The position numbers were made by a program, and so were the translations under genes. From Ligustrum vulgare (lineage: Eukaryota > Streptophyta > Magnoliopsida > Lamiales > Oleaceae), in assembly GCA_963555705.1 (NCBI GenBank), contig OY743184.1, forward strand, positions 24,030,859-24,094,858: DNA of 64,000 nucleotides, written 5' to 3'. The notes below the pieces were generated by a model. The model did not search any database and was not told the DNA's origin. It was given only the letters and a program-made list of their open reading frames with translations. Below, piece by piece: positions 23,444-35,702 of this stretch; position 1 is the first letter of the stretch; every line of letters begins with the position of its first letter.

Positions 23444-24329
23444 ACCAGACCTAAGGCACGAAATTTGAGGTCCCCAATTGATTGAAGAGAGGCCAAAACG
23501 CTGTCGAAGTGCCGAGGGATCCATGCCATGCCAAGAACACAATTGAAGAACGAAGATCAAGGGCATGAATAGGGTGACATCTATCCATTCCTTTTGTGAT
23601 TTATATTCAATTATGTATCTAGGCTAGATTTTCAATGTTAGAATTGTGATGAAGCATTTATTTCCGGATTTTATGTATTGATTATCATTTAATTTCATAA
23701 TTCATGGGTTTGAGCAATTGATTTATACTTTTTTATCATGCAATTACTTGATCACTAGTTGTATGAATTTAGGTAGTGATTTCTTAAGTTCGAAAGATTG
23801 AGATTTCATTAGACTTGTATCAATTGCCACAAAGTCCGATAGGGGATAGAAATATACCCCTATGCTTTGTGTTATCTGTTATAGTATTCACAAAACTTGT
23901 AATGCTTTTCTATACATTTAGATTCGTCATAGAAATATAGTCGGATTGTATATAGAAATAGGTGTTGAGTCTTGTCCGAAAGGGAGTCTTGACAATATTA
24001 GGAATATGGATTTTCAAAACCTCGTGAATTATTGTTAGATGTTTAAATTAATGCATATTTAATGGAATAAATGTGGATTCTCAATTCTAGCATGTTTTTG
24101 TCATATTTTCTCTAAATCAAATTTTCTCGTTCTTTCTAGTTTAATTTTAATTTAAAATTTCCAAATCCTGAGCTTTTTTAGTTCCGGTTAAGGTAGTAAT
24201 CTAAAATACGATTTAAAACAATCTCTGTGGGAACGATATTCGGACTTAAATTCCACTTTATTACTTGCGCAACCCGTGCACTTGCGGAGCGTCGTCAAGT
24301 TTTTAAATAAAATTTTTAAAAAAAAAAAA

Positions 24330-24389
24330 TGAAAAAGGCGTGCGGTCGCACGGTCAAAAAATTCGGCGACTGAAGTTTACCTGCAGAGT
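24330..24389 (+). repeat. Second LTR A fragment, left piece
   Basis: GAAAAAGGCGTGCGGTCGCACGG through CCTGCAGAGT repeats LTR A from 23,257. It stops where element B begins and resumes at 29,363. The last five bases AGAGT (24,385-24,389) are the target-site duplication of element B. Confidence 0.88.
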
Positions 24390-25551
24390 TGATAAGTGTG
24401 ATATTTACGTTTATTTTATGCACTTATATCCTTGAATAAGTCATAATGGGATTCTATCTAAGTATTATTAATGCATGTTGTGTTTCATGTTGAATAGGAT
24501 CCTAAAAGAGGAGAAAAGAAGGAAAAAGAACCAAAATGCGCTTAAAACTGAAGTTTGGGGACTTAGGCGCAAATAAAGTTACGGTCGTAAGAAAACCATG
24601 TCACGGCCGTGAAAGAATGTTGAATCAAAAAGAAAATAAGCAGAAACATAGTTACGGCCGTAAAAGAAATGTTACGGCCGTAACCTTCAAAAGAAGAAAA
24701 ATGTTCAGAAACCGTGTTACGGCCGTAAATCAGAAAGTCACGGCCGCAACGTCAACTTTGGAAAATATTCAGAAGCCGTGTTACGGCCGTAAATCAGAAA
24801 TCACGGCCGTAACTATTCCAGTCAAAATTTCCATATTTTAATTCTTTCCATAAATTTGGGATTTCTTGCTCCCAAAGTTAGGGCACGAAAATTAAAGTTA
24901 TAAATAGGGAAGTTCATGACAAGAAGAGGAGGAGAATTTTTTTGAGAGCCACCAATATCAAAGTTTGAAGAGAAGCAATTCTTGGGAAAAATCAAAGTGA
25001 ATCAAGACAATATTTTTGAGGAATTCTTCATGGCAATGCGTGGCTAGTCTTCTCAACCTAGTTCAAGGGGGACGTTGTGTTCATATTATTTTATTATTCA
25101 TTCCTCAAACTCGTAACGTAGTTCTTGTTTTTATGTTTTATTTATTGGATTTCTCATGAACATTAATTTCGTCAAGACAATTCATTAATTGATTAAGGCC
25201 TTGTCTTTTAATTATTGTGTTGATGTTTGCTAATTTGGGTAATTGGATTCGTATTTGTCTTGTTATCCAAATCATAGTAGCAATTGGTAATTTTATATTT
25301 CCATATGAAAATCCAATCTAGATTAATCAATTCGAGCATATGAAATTGATAATTTAGTTCACCTAATTCTTCTTGTTTTCACATAGTTAATGAATTAAAT
25401 CTAGGGAGCTTATTCTAGGTTGTTCATTCACTCTAAATTGATTGGAGAACTAATTCTAATTGATTATTATTAAGGAAGAATTGGATTAATTAGAGCTTTT
25501 TGATTATTCCGGGTGATAAATAAAACAAAGGAAATAGTACATGCGTTGCTT
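24390..25551 (+). repeat. Left LTR portion of element B
   Basis: It contains the LTR start, a palindrome array (24,579-24,813) and a TATA box (TATAAATAGGG, about 24,898-24,908). It lacks the U5-like end CTCGTGGGATCGACC, which is present only in the right portion. The break at 25,551/25,552 is abrupt. Confidence 0.82.
24579..24813. promoter_or_regulatory. Array of TTACGGCCGTAA palindromes in LTR B
   Basis: Eight modules of the 12-bp palindrome or close variants occur in pairs about 20 bp apart, roughly every 60 bp, upstream of the TATA box. Variants such as TCACGGCCGTGA keep the CGGCCG core. They lie in an accidental open frame (24,536-24,841) that is not a gene. The pair arrangement mirrors that in LTRs A and E. 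Confidence 0.85.
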
Positions 25552-28219
25552 CGGGTTAGGTAGGATAAAATGATATATTTAGGCTAAGTCGAGAAGGAAT
25601 TTCGCAAACTGAGTCACTTCAAAATAACATTACTTCCATCTCCCTTAATATGATCTTCATTGTTTCCCACTACCCAACTTTATTTACACTTGAATCTCGT
25701 TCTTGCTTTTTTTTTTTTTTTTTCACAAGTTGAGTGTTTGACTTTCTCAACCAATAAATTCCTTGACTAAACCCTTTTTTTTTTTCAATCACAAGATGGA
25801 ATTTCAATCCCCTGAATTCAGTCCATTTCACAACCAATGCTCAACACAAGATAACCATTCCAACTTCTTGAACTTAGACCATAGCACAATCCTCAATCAA
25901 CAAAAGCTTGCGAATCCCTTCTCTATGGGTTCAAATCAAAACAGAGATAATGCGAAAGAAAGGGTATTCGTGGCTTGTAGCGTGGTATGAAATTCAAAGA
26001 AAGGCTAAGGCTCAAACGGGCTTCTAATGGTCCATGTAGCAAGGTAGGCTCTTTTAGAAAGTAAAATTTGGCTTAACCTATTGCCTTTGCTATAATTTGC
26101 ACTTGAATCAAGAAGCTACAACGGTATGCACAAGAAAGCACATCCAAGCATAACCCAACCATGCAGGACACACATAAAAAAAAATAGAGCTTAATATAAA
26201 GAGTAAAAGTAGCTCATAGGCTCAAAAGCTCACAAATTACGGATTATATGTGTTCCTCCCATCCAATTATGAGTTATGGGTCATTGCTCGATCTTCATTC
26301 CAATTCTAAGTCCATTGGTCGAGGATAACGGTTAAAAGTATTCAAACCATGACTACTCACAAAAGTATAATAATTGGGATGTTCAGGGTTATATATGAAG
26401 GGATAATACATTTATTCCTGTTTGGGTTGACTAGGTTGTAGACATCTGACAATTTTTCTTTTTATTTTCAACCTATTGTGCAGTTTTGGGAGAGATCATC
26501 TCTATGTGCTCAATTTATATCCAATTATGCAATGATTTTTCAAAAAAATGAACCAAAAGTGGGGTCGCTTCCTATCAAAGATTAAAATGGATGCTGACTC
26601 AAACTGAATTTTAACGTTTAGAAAGTAGATAAAGACATTAAGCTCACAATCAATTCAATCCCCCCCCCCACACTTAAACAAAACAATGTCCTCATTGAAA
26701 AATAAAGCTAAATAATAAAAGGGAAGTTATGCGCGAGGGGACCGTTTTAAAATTTTGAAAAAGGGTAGACTTACGGCCGTGAAGGTATGAATTACGGCCG
26801 TAAGTCACAGTCTGAAAAAAAATTGTCAAGAAACAATTACGGCCGTAAAAATGTAATTACGGCCGTAATAAGGCCTCTGTATAAAAAACTGGAATTGAGT
26901 TACGGCCGTAAAAATGTTAACTCACGGCCGTAACAAGGCTACTGAAAATTTTTTTTATTTTATTTTATTTTTTTTTTTATTTTTTATTTTTCAAATGAAA
27001 TGACTAAATAAACTAAAAAGGAAAATACGAAAATAAAAAGTTGAGGAGATAAAGAAACTCCCCTCTCGGGTTGCCTCCCGAGCAGCGCCTTTGTTTACTG
27101 TCGTTGGCTCGACTTGTTGTTTCCTCCTTCAACCGGGATTAGGTGGATTCCCAAAACTCAATTTTTTCTTCATGCTCTTCATTAAGATCTGCAAAATAGG
27201 GGGTAGAGGTTTTTCATCAGAAATTGGTAATGAGATGGATGAGATTTTACCTGATTTCGGAGACTTTGGACAGTCCTTTCCACCAATATCGAGAACTTCC
27301 TGTACTAAAGAGTCATTAACATTAACAGAATAAACAGGATCATCACCAAAATTCTTCACGGAATCATAAATATTGAATTGAACAATTTCATTATCAAATT
27401 CCATGGAAAGTGTGCCACTACTAACATCTATCTTAGTCTTAGATGTCTTTAGGAATGGTCTCCCTAACAAAATAGGAGTGGAGTTGGGGGAGTGGTCGTC
27501 ATTCATGTCCAAAACATAAAAATCTGCAGGAAATACTAACCCGCCTACTTGCACTAGAATGTCTTCAACTACCCCGTGAGGATAAGCATTAGAACGATCG
27601 GCTAGTTGAATTATAACATTAGTTTCAATCATATTAGCAAGTTTTAATGCATTGTATGTAGACTTAGGCATTACATTTATAGATGCACCCAAATCTATTA
27701 ATGCACGATCCAGCTTAGTGTTACCTATTTGGCATGGTATAGTGAACATACCTGGATCCTTGCATTTTGGGGGCAGTTTCCTTTGGAAGAGTGCTGACAC
27801 ATTTTCCCCCATTCTTACCATTTCATTTCCCATCAACTTCCGTTTGTTGGTGCACAGCTCCTTTAAGAATTTTGCGTAACGGGGCACTTGCTTGATTGCA
27901 TCCAACAGTGGAATGTTGATTTCCACTTTCCTGAACATTTCCAGAATTTCCTTCTCCTTGCTTTCCTTAGTCGCCTTCGTTAACCTGCTTGGAAAAGGTG
28001 GTGGAGTTAGTTTCGCATTCACAATAGGTTCGGTTTTTACCTGAGAGTTTTGTGGAATGCTGTTTTTCTTTTCGACTTCTTTTTCTTCAACCTCCTCATC
28101 TTCACTCGCGGTTGGCTTTGATTGTGGCGCCTCAATTTCTTTTCCACTTCGAAGAGTAATTGCACTTACATTCTTCGGATTCACCTCGGGTTGAGATGGC
28201 AATTTTCCTCCTGTTTGTG
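25552..28219 (-). mobile_element. Inverted gag-protease segment inside element B
   Basis: This segment reads in the opposite direction to the LTR portions on both sides. On the minus strand it starts mid-gag at the right breakpoint, runs through protease (ending 27,129), then a GGGAGGCAACCCGAG block (about 27,062-27,083), a second palindrome array (26,770-26,934), a TTTAAGTGTGGGGGGGGG block (about 26,662-26,680) and about 1.1 kb of non-coding DNA. The post-pol blocks directly follow protease, so RT, RNase H and integrase are missing. Confidence 0.78.
26770..26934. repeat. Second TTACGGCCGTAA palindrome array
   Basis: Six modules in three pairs (for example TTACGGCCGTGA, ATTACGGCCGTAAG and TCACGGCCGTAAC) lie in the 3' non-coding part of the inverted segment. 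The core matches the LTR array, although the surrounding sequence is different. Confidence 0.85.
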
Positions 28220-28223
28220 CTTC
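27129..28223 (-). pseudogene. Partial gag plus aspartic protease of gypsy element
   Basis: An uninterrupted frame runs from the breakpoint at about 28,220 to a stop at 27,129. It begins in the gag C-terminus (GGKLPSQPEVNPK, then SAITLRSGKE) with no true start codon. The ATG-like start at 28,202 is actually TTG, so the frame is the tail of a truncated gag. The protease domain (roughly residues 150-270) has an intact DLGAS active site, QLADRS and ILLGRPFLKTSKTKID. The family protease processes the polyprotein in the virus-like particle. It is open but truncated at the N-terminus and lacks pol, so it is unlikely to act alone. Confidence 0.85.
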
Positions 28224-29357
28224 AAAAGAAGAAAAATGTTCAGAAACCGTGTTACGGCCGTAAATCAGAAAGTCACGGCCGCAACGTCAACTTTGGAAAA
28301 TATTCAGAAGCCGTGTTACGGCCGTAAATCAGAAATCACGGCCGTAACTATTCCAGTCAAAATTTCCATATTTTAATTCTTTCCATAAATTTGGGATTTC
28401 TTGCTCCCAAAGTTAGGGCACGAAAATTAAAGTTATAAATAGGGAAGTTCATGACAAGAAGAGGAGGAGAATTTTTTTGAGAGCCACCAATATCAAAGTT
28501 TGAAGAGAAGCAATTCTTGGGAAAAATCAAAGTGAATCAAGACAATATTTTTGAGGAATTCTTCATGGCAATGCGTGGCTAGTCTTCTCAACCTAGTTCA
28601 AGGGGGACGTTGTGTTCATATTATTTTATTATTCATTCCTCAAACTCGTAACGTAGTTCTTGTTTTTATGTTTTATTTATTGGATTTCTCATGAACATTA
28701 ATTTCGTCAAGACAATTCATTAATTGATTAAGGCCTTGTCTTTTAATTATTGTGTTGATGTTTGCTAATTTGGGTAATTGGATTCGTATTTGTCTTGTTA
28801 TCCAAATCATAGTAGCAATTGGTAATTTTATATTTCCATATGAAAATCCAATCTAGATTAATCAATTCGAGCATATGAAATTGATAATTTAGTTCACCTA
28901 ATTCTTCTTGTTTTCACATAGTTAATGAATTAAATCTAGGGAGCTTATTCTAGGTTGTTCATTCACTCTAAATTGATTGGAGAACTAATTCTAATTGATT
29001 ATTATTAAGGAAGAATTGGATTAATTAGAGCTTTTTGATTATTCCGGGTGATAAATAAAACAAAGGAAATAGTACATGCGTTGCTTGGGGAATGACAATA
29101 TTATGATAGGGCACAACCGAACCTGAGAACTAGGATTTCTTATTAATTGATTTTTGTTCCAGCTATTTTACATCTTTATTTGATCATTTAGATTAATTGC
29201 AATTTTCAACTCAAAAACCCCCCTTATAATTCTAATTGACATGGCATTAAATTAGTTCCCGTTCCTCGTGGGATCGACCCTTGCTTCCACTGCTATATTC
29301 TTAGTAATAGTGAACAAGGAATTTAATTATTATTTTGGTGCATTACGACACGCATCA
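28220..29357 (+). repeat. Right LTR portion of element B
   Basis: It starts part-way into the LTR (equivalent to 24,685), repeats four palindrome modules (28,250-28,348) and the TATA box (about 28,433-28,443), and continues to the U5-like CTCGTGGGATCGACCC and the terminal CATCA at 29,357. No primer-binding site follows; instead the AGAGT duplication and split LTR A resume. Confidence 0.85.
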
Positions 29358-29362
29358 AGAGT

Positions 29363-29511
29363 CATGCGACCGCGTGTTTTTGAACCGTGCGGCCGCACGG
29401 TAGTCCCGACTGGGCCGTAGCTGGGCTTTTTGCGCGGAATTCAGCAATTTTCTCCTCCATTAACCTAATTCTCGGGAAGATCTATATATACCAGACCTAA
29501 GGCACGAAATT
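29363..29511 (+). repeat. Second LTR A fragment, right piece
   Basis: It continues the LTR A sequence from CATGCGACCGCGTG through the palindrome, the GACTGGGCCG block and the TATA box to GGCACGAAATT, with one substitution noted (GGGAAGATC for GGGAAAATC). It then breaks off into unrelated DNA, so this copy is truncated before U5. Confidence 0.88.
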
Positions 29512-30199
29512 GTAACACTAATGCAAATTACACGGTGTCAATGGTAAAAAAAGAACCCAGCAATGATTCTACATGAAGCAAATTAAAAACAGAGATGTTG
29601 AGTGATTAGGGATTTATCATCTGACCCAACCAAGAATTTGAATACATGACTTGATGCATGGTCCCTCCAAAGATTTTTATCGATTTAGTATTGTGCACCA
29701 TCTCCCTTTCCCTTCTCGCTTTTGCTCTGCCTGTGGAATTGGGGAACTCAACGATGACGAAGAGGAATCAGAAGACGGTGGAGGGAAATAATACATTTGA
29801 TTTCAAAACGTTTAATCAAATATTCTAATGCTTATGGGCTCCAATCAGAGAAGATGATTGACACGGATTTTCAAATAGAAATGGAGAGAGGAGACGATTT
29901 GAAGATAAGGATTAAAGAGAATTGAGAGAAAGAACTAAATTGTAGGAATGATTATCTCTTATTTTTATTATTTAGTGACGATTAAATAAATAAGATATTT
30001 AGGATATAAAAATTGAAATTTGAATATTCAATTTTTTTTTAATTAGATGATACGTTACTAAATTACTTACATTGATATGACATATATCAAAATATATTAT
30101 TATAGTAGTCAAAAAAAAAAAAAAAAATCATGTTAATGATGTGGGTGTAAGACTAATTTCCTCTAAAAAATATGGTCATATCCCAATTCAACCGACTCA
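29512..30199. other. Unassigned DNA
   Basis: AT-rich sequence with a poly-A tract near 30,110-30,126. No gene or classified repeat is visible. Confidence 0.45.
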
Positions 30200-30553
30200 T
30201 TTTGATCCAAGTCTGCATACATTTGTCTCCAATAAATTGGCTATACTTAATCCCATTTCAAGGCTCAATTATTATTAGTGTAGGATTTACTTTCAAGGCC
30301 TTAACTATCTCAAAAAATTCAAGTTGGTCCTTGAGTCTCTTCAATTGTGCAATTAAGCCTTTTAATTCTTGACTTTCTCCAATTTGCTCCACTTTGATTC
30401 AAAATTGGCATGAATTTTCTTCAATTCTTCTATCTTGTCGACTTAAAACCTGAAACAATAAAAATAAACACAAGCTAAGTAGAGTCTATTCACGGAAAAT
30501 AATATAATATCCAAATTTTGACAGATAAATAAGTGTATAAAATATATTTATCA
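30200..30553 (-). repeat. LTR A-type remnant, inverted
   Basis: On the minus strand it starts TGATAAATATATTTTATACAC at about 30,553 and continues with stretches resembling LTR A (AATTGAAG..., then GGCTTAATTGCACAATTGAAG and GACCAACTTGAATTT). It breaks up before the palindromes and TATA box. It is a diverged, truncated copy. Confidence 0.6.
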
Positions 30554-31469
30554 GTGGGCATATGTCAGAGTGGTCTTTAGTAATTAGATAACCTTGATAG
30601 TCATTGTTATTTATAATGAAATGTAAATATTGGAGTTTGAAAAGTTCAAATAATATAAATATAAATTAGAAGGTCAAAATGAGAAAAATATTCCAAGTAC
30701 TTAGATCTGATCGATGTGAAAAATATTTTAAATTGATTGACTTCAAGATTATGATATGAAAACATAATTTTCGCATAGATAACTCTTTCATAAACGCCTC
30801 GGGACAATGACGAATCTGAAAGGACAAAAATTGCAATCGATGCAATCATTAATGAAGATACGCAAAATCTCCAAAACAGTTTTTGGAGCTTTGCACAGAA
30901 TACTTTATGTTACACAGTTTTTCATGTTCCATGATAATCGGTTGATGAATGTCCATATAAGGTATGGATTTCAAAGGTCTAATATTCCTCACGTTAAGAT
31001 TTAAGACCTCAATATTTGTTAGAAGTATACCAAAATTGGATAAGTAATAGCCTTAATCCAATATATATATGTGGAATATCTAGAAGATGGTTGGATACTA
31101 TTTCTACATTCCTATCAAGAAAGAAAGTCTATCTCGAATTTTGTCAATATCTTGAATAAATAGTTTATCTAAGAGAAGACAGTGGGAGTAAAAGTAGAAC
31201 ATAAAAAAGTTCATGATTACACATATACTTAACCGATTAAATAAGCTAGAATCTGCACTTGCATTGGATGAAGCACATATCAATGCTTTTGAACACGTAC
31301 GCTACTCAGGACGTAGTGAGCACTGAGAACGCACTAGCTCCATGTAAAAATATTAGGATCATGTATACTCCATTGAGTTACACATCCCTAATTGCTGATA
31401 TTGGATTAGTTATCAAGGATAATGAACCTATATTTAATAGAAGCTAAGTCAAATGTTGACTAAATGAGA

Positions 31470-32722
31470 TGGCATGAAGCTATGAAATCCGAGATAAAAA
31501 CAAGTTTTGGAACTTATTTAATTCGGCTGATGCGTTTACTCTGAATCAATTCGAATTCTGCTTGCGGTAGCAACATGATGTGATTCTGAGATTTTTGAAA
31601 GGGATATCAAATTGTATTTCTTGAGGGGAATCTTGACAAGAAATTTGTATATGACATAAGCTGAATGTTTTGAATCCTTAAATATCCAAACATAACATAC
31701 TTGCTACAAAGATATAATTATGGATTAAAGCAATTCTCATAGAGCGATATAATTATGGATTAAAGCAATTCTCACGGAGCTAGAACATTAATTTCGATAA
31801 GATAATCAAAAATTTTGATTTTATCAAAAATTATAGATGAATCATATGTGTATGTAAAAGGTTATTGGGAGTGTTTAATATTTCTGATATTATATGTTAC
31901 TGTAGATGACATATTATTGATCAGAAGTTGAATCTCTAACCTTGAAAGTGAAAGTGCAATTATTTAAAATTTCTTCATGATGGATGAGAAATAAGACCTT
32001 CACTTTGGGAACTAGAATCTATAGAGATAGATCCGTAAGGTTGTTTTGATTTCTCAATCCATATACATAGATAAAATTTTAACGGGATTAGCGTGAATGA
32101 ATCTAATGTAGGATTTTATCCCAAAAGTTTCGGGTTAATCTTCTCAAAATGTTGTTTATAACATATATTGAGAAAGAATGATATGAAGAAGATACCTGAT
32201 TTTTTGACAATAAGATCTTCTTAAACGTAACACTATGTACGAAACCTTTTGTGTGATTGAGTACTTAAGAAGCACTAATAATACAGAGACATGAGGAGAA
32301 ATGTAGACTTATAGTCTTTGGGTATAGAGATATCATCCTTCAGTTCGAGAAAGGATGAAGGGAATATTCAGTCTAATTGTGAATTAACTCATAGTAGTGG
32401 TGTGGTCGATTTGAAATGGTTCAAACACGGAAGACTGCTAACTACATAAACGAGACCAAATATATAGGTGCTTGCAAAGCAATCTTGATCTTTTAGTTCA
32501 TTAGTGAACTATAATTGTTCCTTACATTGTAGCTCTAGTAATGAGTACTGTAACGACAACGGAGCAATTGCTCAAGCAAGGGAACTGGGTCTCATCGATG
32601 ATCTGAGTATGTATTTAGGAGCTACTATCTTAATCGAAGATTGTAGAAAAATAGAATTCATGCCCACTAACTTTGAGAATGCTGAATATGTGAAGAGTCA
32701 CATATCAAAGATCCACCAATAA
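31470..32722 (+). pseudogene. Ty1/copia reverse transcriptase and RNase H remnant
   Basis: Motifs in order are HEAMKSEIKTS (about 31,474), the RT catalytic box TVDDILLI (about 31,899-31,922, normally YVDDILLI), ISQSIYIDKILT (about 32,055-32,090), a VIEYLRSTNN block (about 32,255) and the RNase H piece SSNEYCNDNGAIAQARE (about 32,530-32,582). The first Tyr of YVDD is replaced by Thr. More than a dozen stops and several frame changes make it non-functional. Integrase and gag are not recognisable upstream. Confidence 0.75.
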
Positions 32723-33892
32723 AACGACTATACCAACAGGAATATGATTATCATATAAACATATATGCATAGGATACATAAGCTATTAGATCTAGTGGGA
32801 TAATATCGATGTTATGCTCTAAATCCAATCGTTGAGATAACATAACATATATATTATCATTGTCTCAGTAAAAGCAGATCTATTATTACATTGAGTTTAA
32901 CTCATCATTTAAATAATAGAGTCTGTAGAGTAAGTTCAATAAACTTGTAAGTCACAAGGTGTTGTGACTGTGAGATACAAGTCATTACTACCTTATTCTA
33001 ACATTGTCCCTAATTGAAGTTGCAAGAAAATACGAATATTGTTGCTGCAGTTAGACTAGCATGTATTGCATTTCTTGCTTATGAAGAAAGTAGTTTATCT
33101 TACAAGTTAGAATATAGAGGGACATTTGATTGAACACGTGGATGCATTATTAGATGAACAAAGCATTTGATAACCAACCTAGAGATTTCACATGGATAAT
33201 TATCCAAGTGTCAGTGGTGAATCTCTAATGCACGATTCTGGATTTGGTACTTTGACTTGAGAATGTCATAAAATCTTATATGAGGATTGTTATGATTTGG
33301 CAAGCATTGAGGTTGGCTCTTGAGAGGGAGTCATCGGGATGATGCCGTATGGGTATAGTGAGAGTCATATGAATGTTGTGTATGTCGAATATGAGGATTC
33401 GTCACTCCTAGGTAGTAAGAGATTATAACATGTATTTCGCTCACTTAAGTTGATGTAAAGTCCTCGATCGGGGTGAAGTTATGAGTTGAGAAGGTGTTTT
33501 CAGTCATAACAAAATCAACTAAGAGAAGAGGTGACATAATTGATTGAAATGAGATTGACGTTATTCATATCTCTTAATCAATTGAGCTATATTGATGGAA
33601 GGATTATATTTCCACGGTAACCGCACATAAACAGGTCTTTCGTGCCACATGACTTTTCCTTTCACATGGATTGCCTTGTCACATTGCTAGATGTCAATCT
33701 TGGACGACGACATGAATTAATCGATCTTGGTGAATCGAGGATGAATTGGAAATAGAGATTTCAATTCATCTTATTTCAATCATATTAGAATAATAATAAA
33801 ACGGTATTTGTCATCGTGAATGGAACCTAATGGTGCACATACAAAAGGCGAGAATTGAGTATTTGGAATTGGGTTTTGCCCAAATGGGAGAT
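32723..33892. other. Copia 3' region without recognisable coding sequence
   Basis: About 1.1 kb between the RNase H remnant and the LTR. It ends with a purine-rich CAAATGGGAGAT tract that is a plausible polypurine primer directly before the LTR. Confidence 0.5.
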
Positions 33893-34333
33893 TGTTAGAA
33901 TTAATGTATAAGCCTAATTGGTTGGGCCGAACTTTACAGTTAAATTAATTAATCTGAATAATTAATCTAGGCTCACTGATGGCCCTATTGTGAATAGGGT
34001 TAAGTTTTTTAGGTACACATATTAATAAGTGCACTATTGTAGAGAAATCAAGTGACATTCGCATTTTTCTAGCGCGGAGTTTTTCTCTTGCTAGGACAAA
34101 GAGAAAAATTAATTCTTTCAAATCCATTCCAACTGTTGTGGATTTCTGTTAGAGGCTGGAGAATTGGACAGATGGTGGTGACAAGATTGTACCTCCACTT
34201 CAGATTTCAGATTCACGGCATTCATCAAATGTATTATTTATATCACAGATTCTATCTAAGTGCAAGGTTAATCCGGGCTATGGTTTCGAGTCTGTTTAAT
34301 TTTCGTTGTGCGTGTATGACTCGAAACCTTACA
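33893..34333 (+). repeat. 3' LTR of the Ty1/copia element
   Basis: It begins TGTTAGAATTAATG directly after a polypurine-like tract, a typical copia arrangement. The end is taken at ...CGAAACCTTACA, but without a second LTR this is provisional. Confidence 0.6.
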
Positions 34334-35650
34334 ATATAGAGATGTAATTTTCTTATCTTAGATGTTATTAGAATATTCCTTAGTTAATTTGTGTGCTTGT
34401 GCTACTTAGAGGCATCTTGTAAATCAAGTTTTTCTTAGTACAAACATCTTTTTTTGAGACTTTGTCTAAAGAGTATTGTCCCTTATACATTTATCTCATC
34501 CATTTTTAATTGTTAACATGAGCGAAATAATACCCGCGCGAAACAAATTATGTCCTATTTGAATAAAAAAATATAAAAAGGGGATAATTTAAACATTTCT
34601 CAATAATCAATATAGAAGAAAGACACTCAAGCAGGAACATCAGTTCATATTTTTTTTCAACGAGATATCAAACTCGGTCCTATACAAGGTTTTCATGTTT
34701 TAAGAAATAAAAAAGACAAACTGATCAAAAAAAATTAACACTGATAAAAAAAAAAAAAGAAATAAAAAAGACAAAACTTTCACTTTTTTCCCTCCATTTT
34801 TTCCCTTGTTTGGGTGAGGAGAGTCACGTGCAGTGGTTCCAGTGGTCCATTTTAATGGTATGCTTGCAATTTTCCTAAACTCGTTTTAATTATTAATTTA
34901 ATAGTATGTTTCTTGGTGGCACGATTTATTCTCGATTAATAATGTACGTTTTAGCAGTACTACCTAACGTACCAATAATATAATTAGAAACATAATTAAA
35001 ATCATCATTATAATTCAGTCATATTACTTTGCCTCCACTCTTGGATAATTAGTAATAATTTCTGAAGCATAGGTATCTTGTTGGGGAATATGTATTCATT
35101 TTGGATGGCGAAGTGTGACCTCACTTTAAATCATGATTTTATTTTTTTCTATTTCATCTTTAATCGACATGTGTTTTATTCTTACCATGTTCCATGTAAG
35201 ATGGTAGATTATTTGAGCATAAATACTTATATATTGTTTTATGTATTTAATCTTTAATCGATGTGTGGATATTGCCTCCAACATTGCATGGAGGCCACTA
35301 AAGCACGTTTTGATAGATTTAGACATCTTTATCGTTGAAAATTAATTGTAATTAAAAGTCGATAATTAACTTTAGAAATAGCTTGGGAGAATTAACATGT
35401 CCTTCTAATTGATTATTGAAATTATGGAGAGCTAGTATTTAGTGACAAAATTAAATAAATTTAATTAAACCTTGTTGTATGTTACTAGCAATTACAAATT
35501 CATTAGGATACATGAACATGGCCTTCACCTAATCAAGAAATACCTTTTTATATATCTTGACTATTAGTTGCAGATTAATAAAAGAAAAAAAAAAATTAGT
35601 TAGAGAATTCTGCCATAAACATTTTCATAGGAAGGTTTAACATCCTAGTG

Positions 35651-35702
<52 letters not shown>

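Larger units (their letters stand above)
22878..24297 (+). repeat. LTR of family A (gypsy, Athila-like)
   Basis: It starts TGATAAGTGTATTTTATACAC and ends ...GCGTCGTCA (TG...CA). The U5-like part contains a CTGTGGGAACGATATTCGG block shared with other LTRs in the window. A TATA box is at 23,436-23,443. Upstream of it lie four CpG palindrome modules. No primer-binding site follows; instead an A-rich tract leads into a second, truncated piece of the same LTR, so the internal region has been lost. Confidence 0.8.
24390..29357 (+). mobile_element. LTR-type element B, inserted in LTR A and internally rearranged
   Basis: It begins TGATAAGTGTGATATT and ends CGACACGCATCA, flanked by the exact 5-bp duplication AGAGT (24,385-24,389 and 29,358-29,362). 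The outer 24,390-25,551 holds the LTR start and 28,220-29,357 the LTR end, both in plus orientation. The 867 bases they share (24,685-25,551 and 28,220-29,086) appear identical. Between them lies a segment in minus orientation with part of gag and a protease. RT and integrase are absent. Confidence 0.85.
30800..34333 (+). mobile_element. Decayed Ty1/copia element, 5' end missing
   Basis: Scattered copia pol motifs in order on the plus strand lead to a 3' LTR at 33,893-34,333. No 5' LTR is found upstream. The coding region is full of stops, which marks an old insertion. Confidence 0.72.

Noticed and set aside
24536..24841. 101-codon frame rich in YGRK and TAV motifs, with a copy at 28,122-28,376
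   Set aside because: The repeated peptide comes from reading the TTACGGCCGTAA array in LTR B. It is non-coding repeat DNA.
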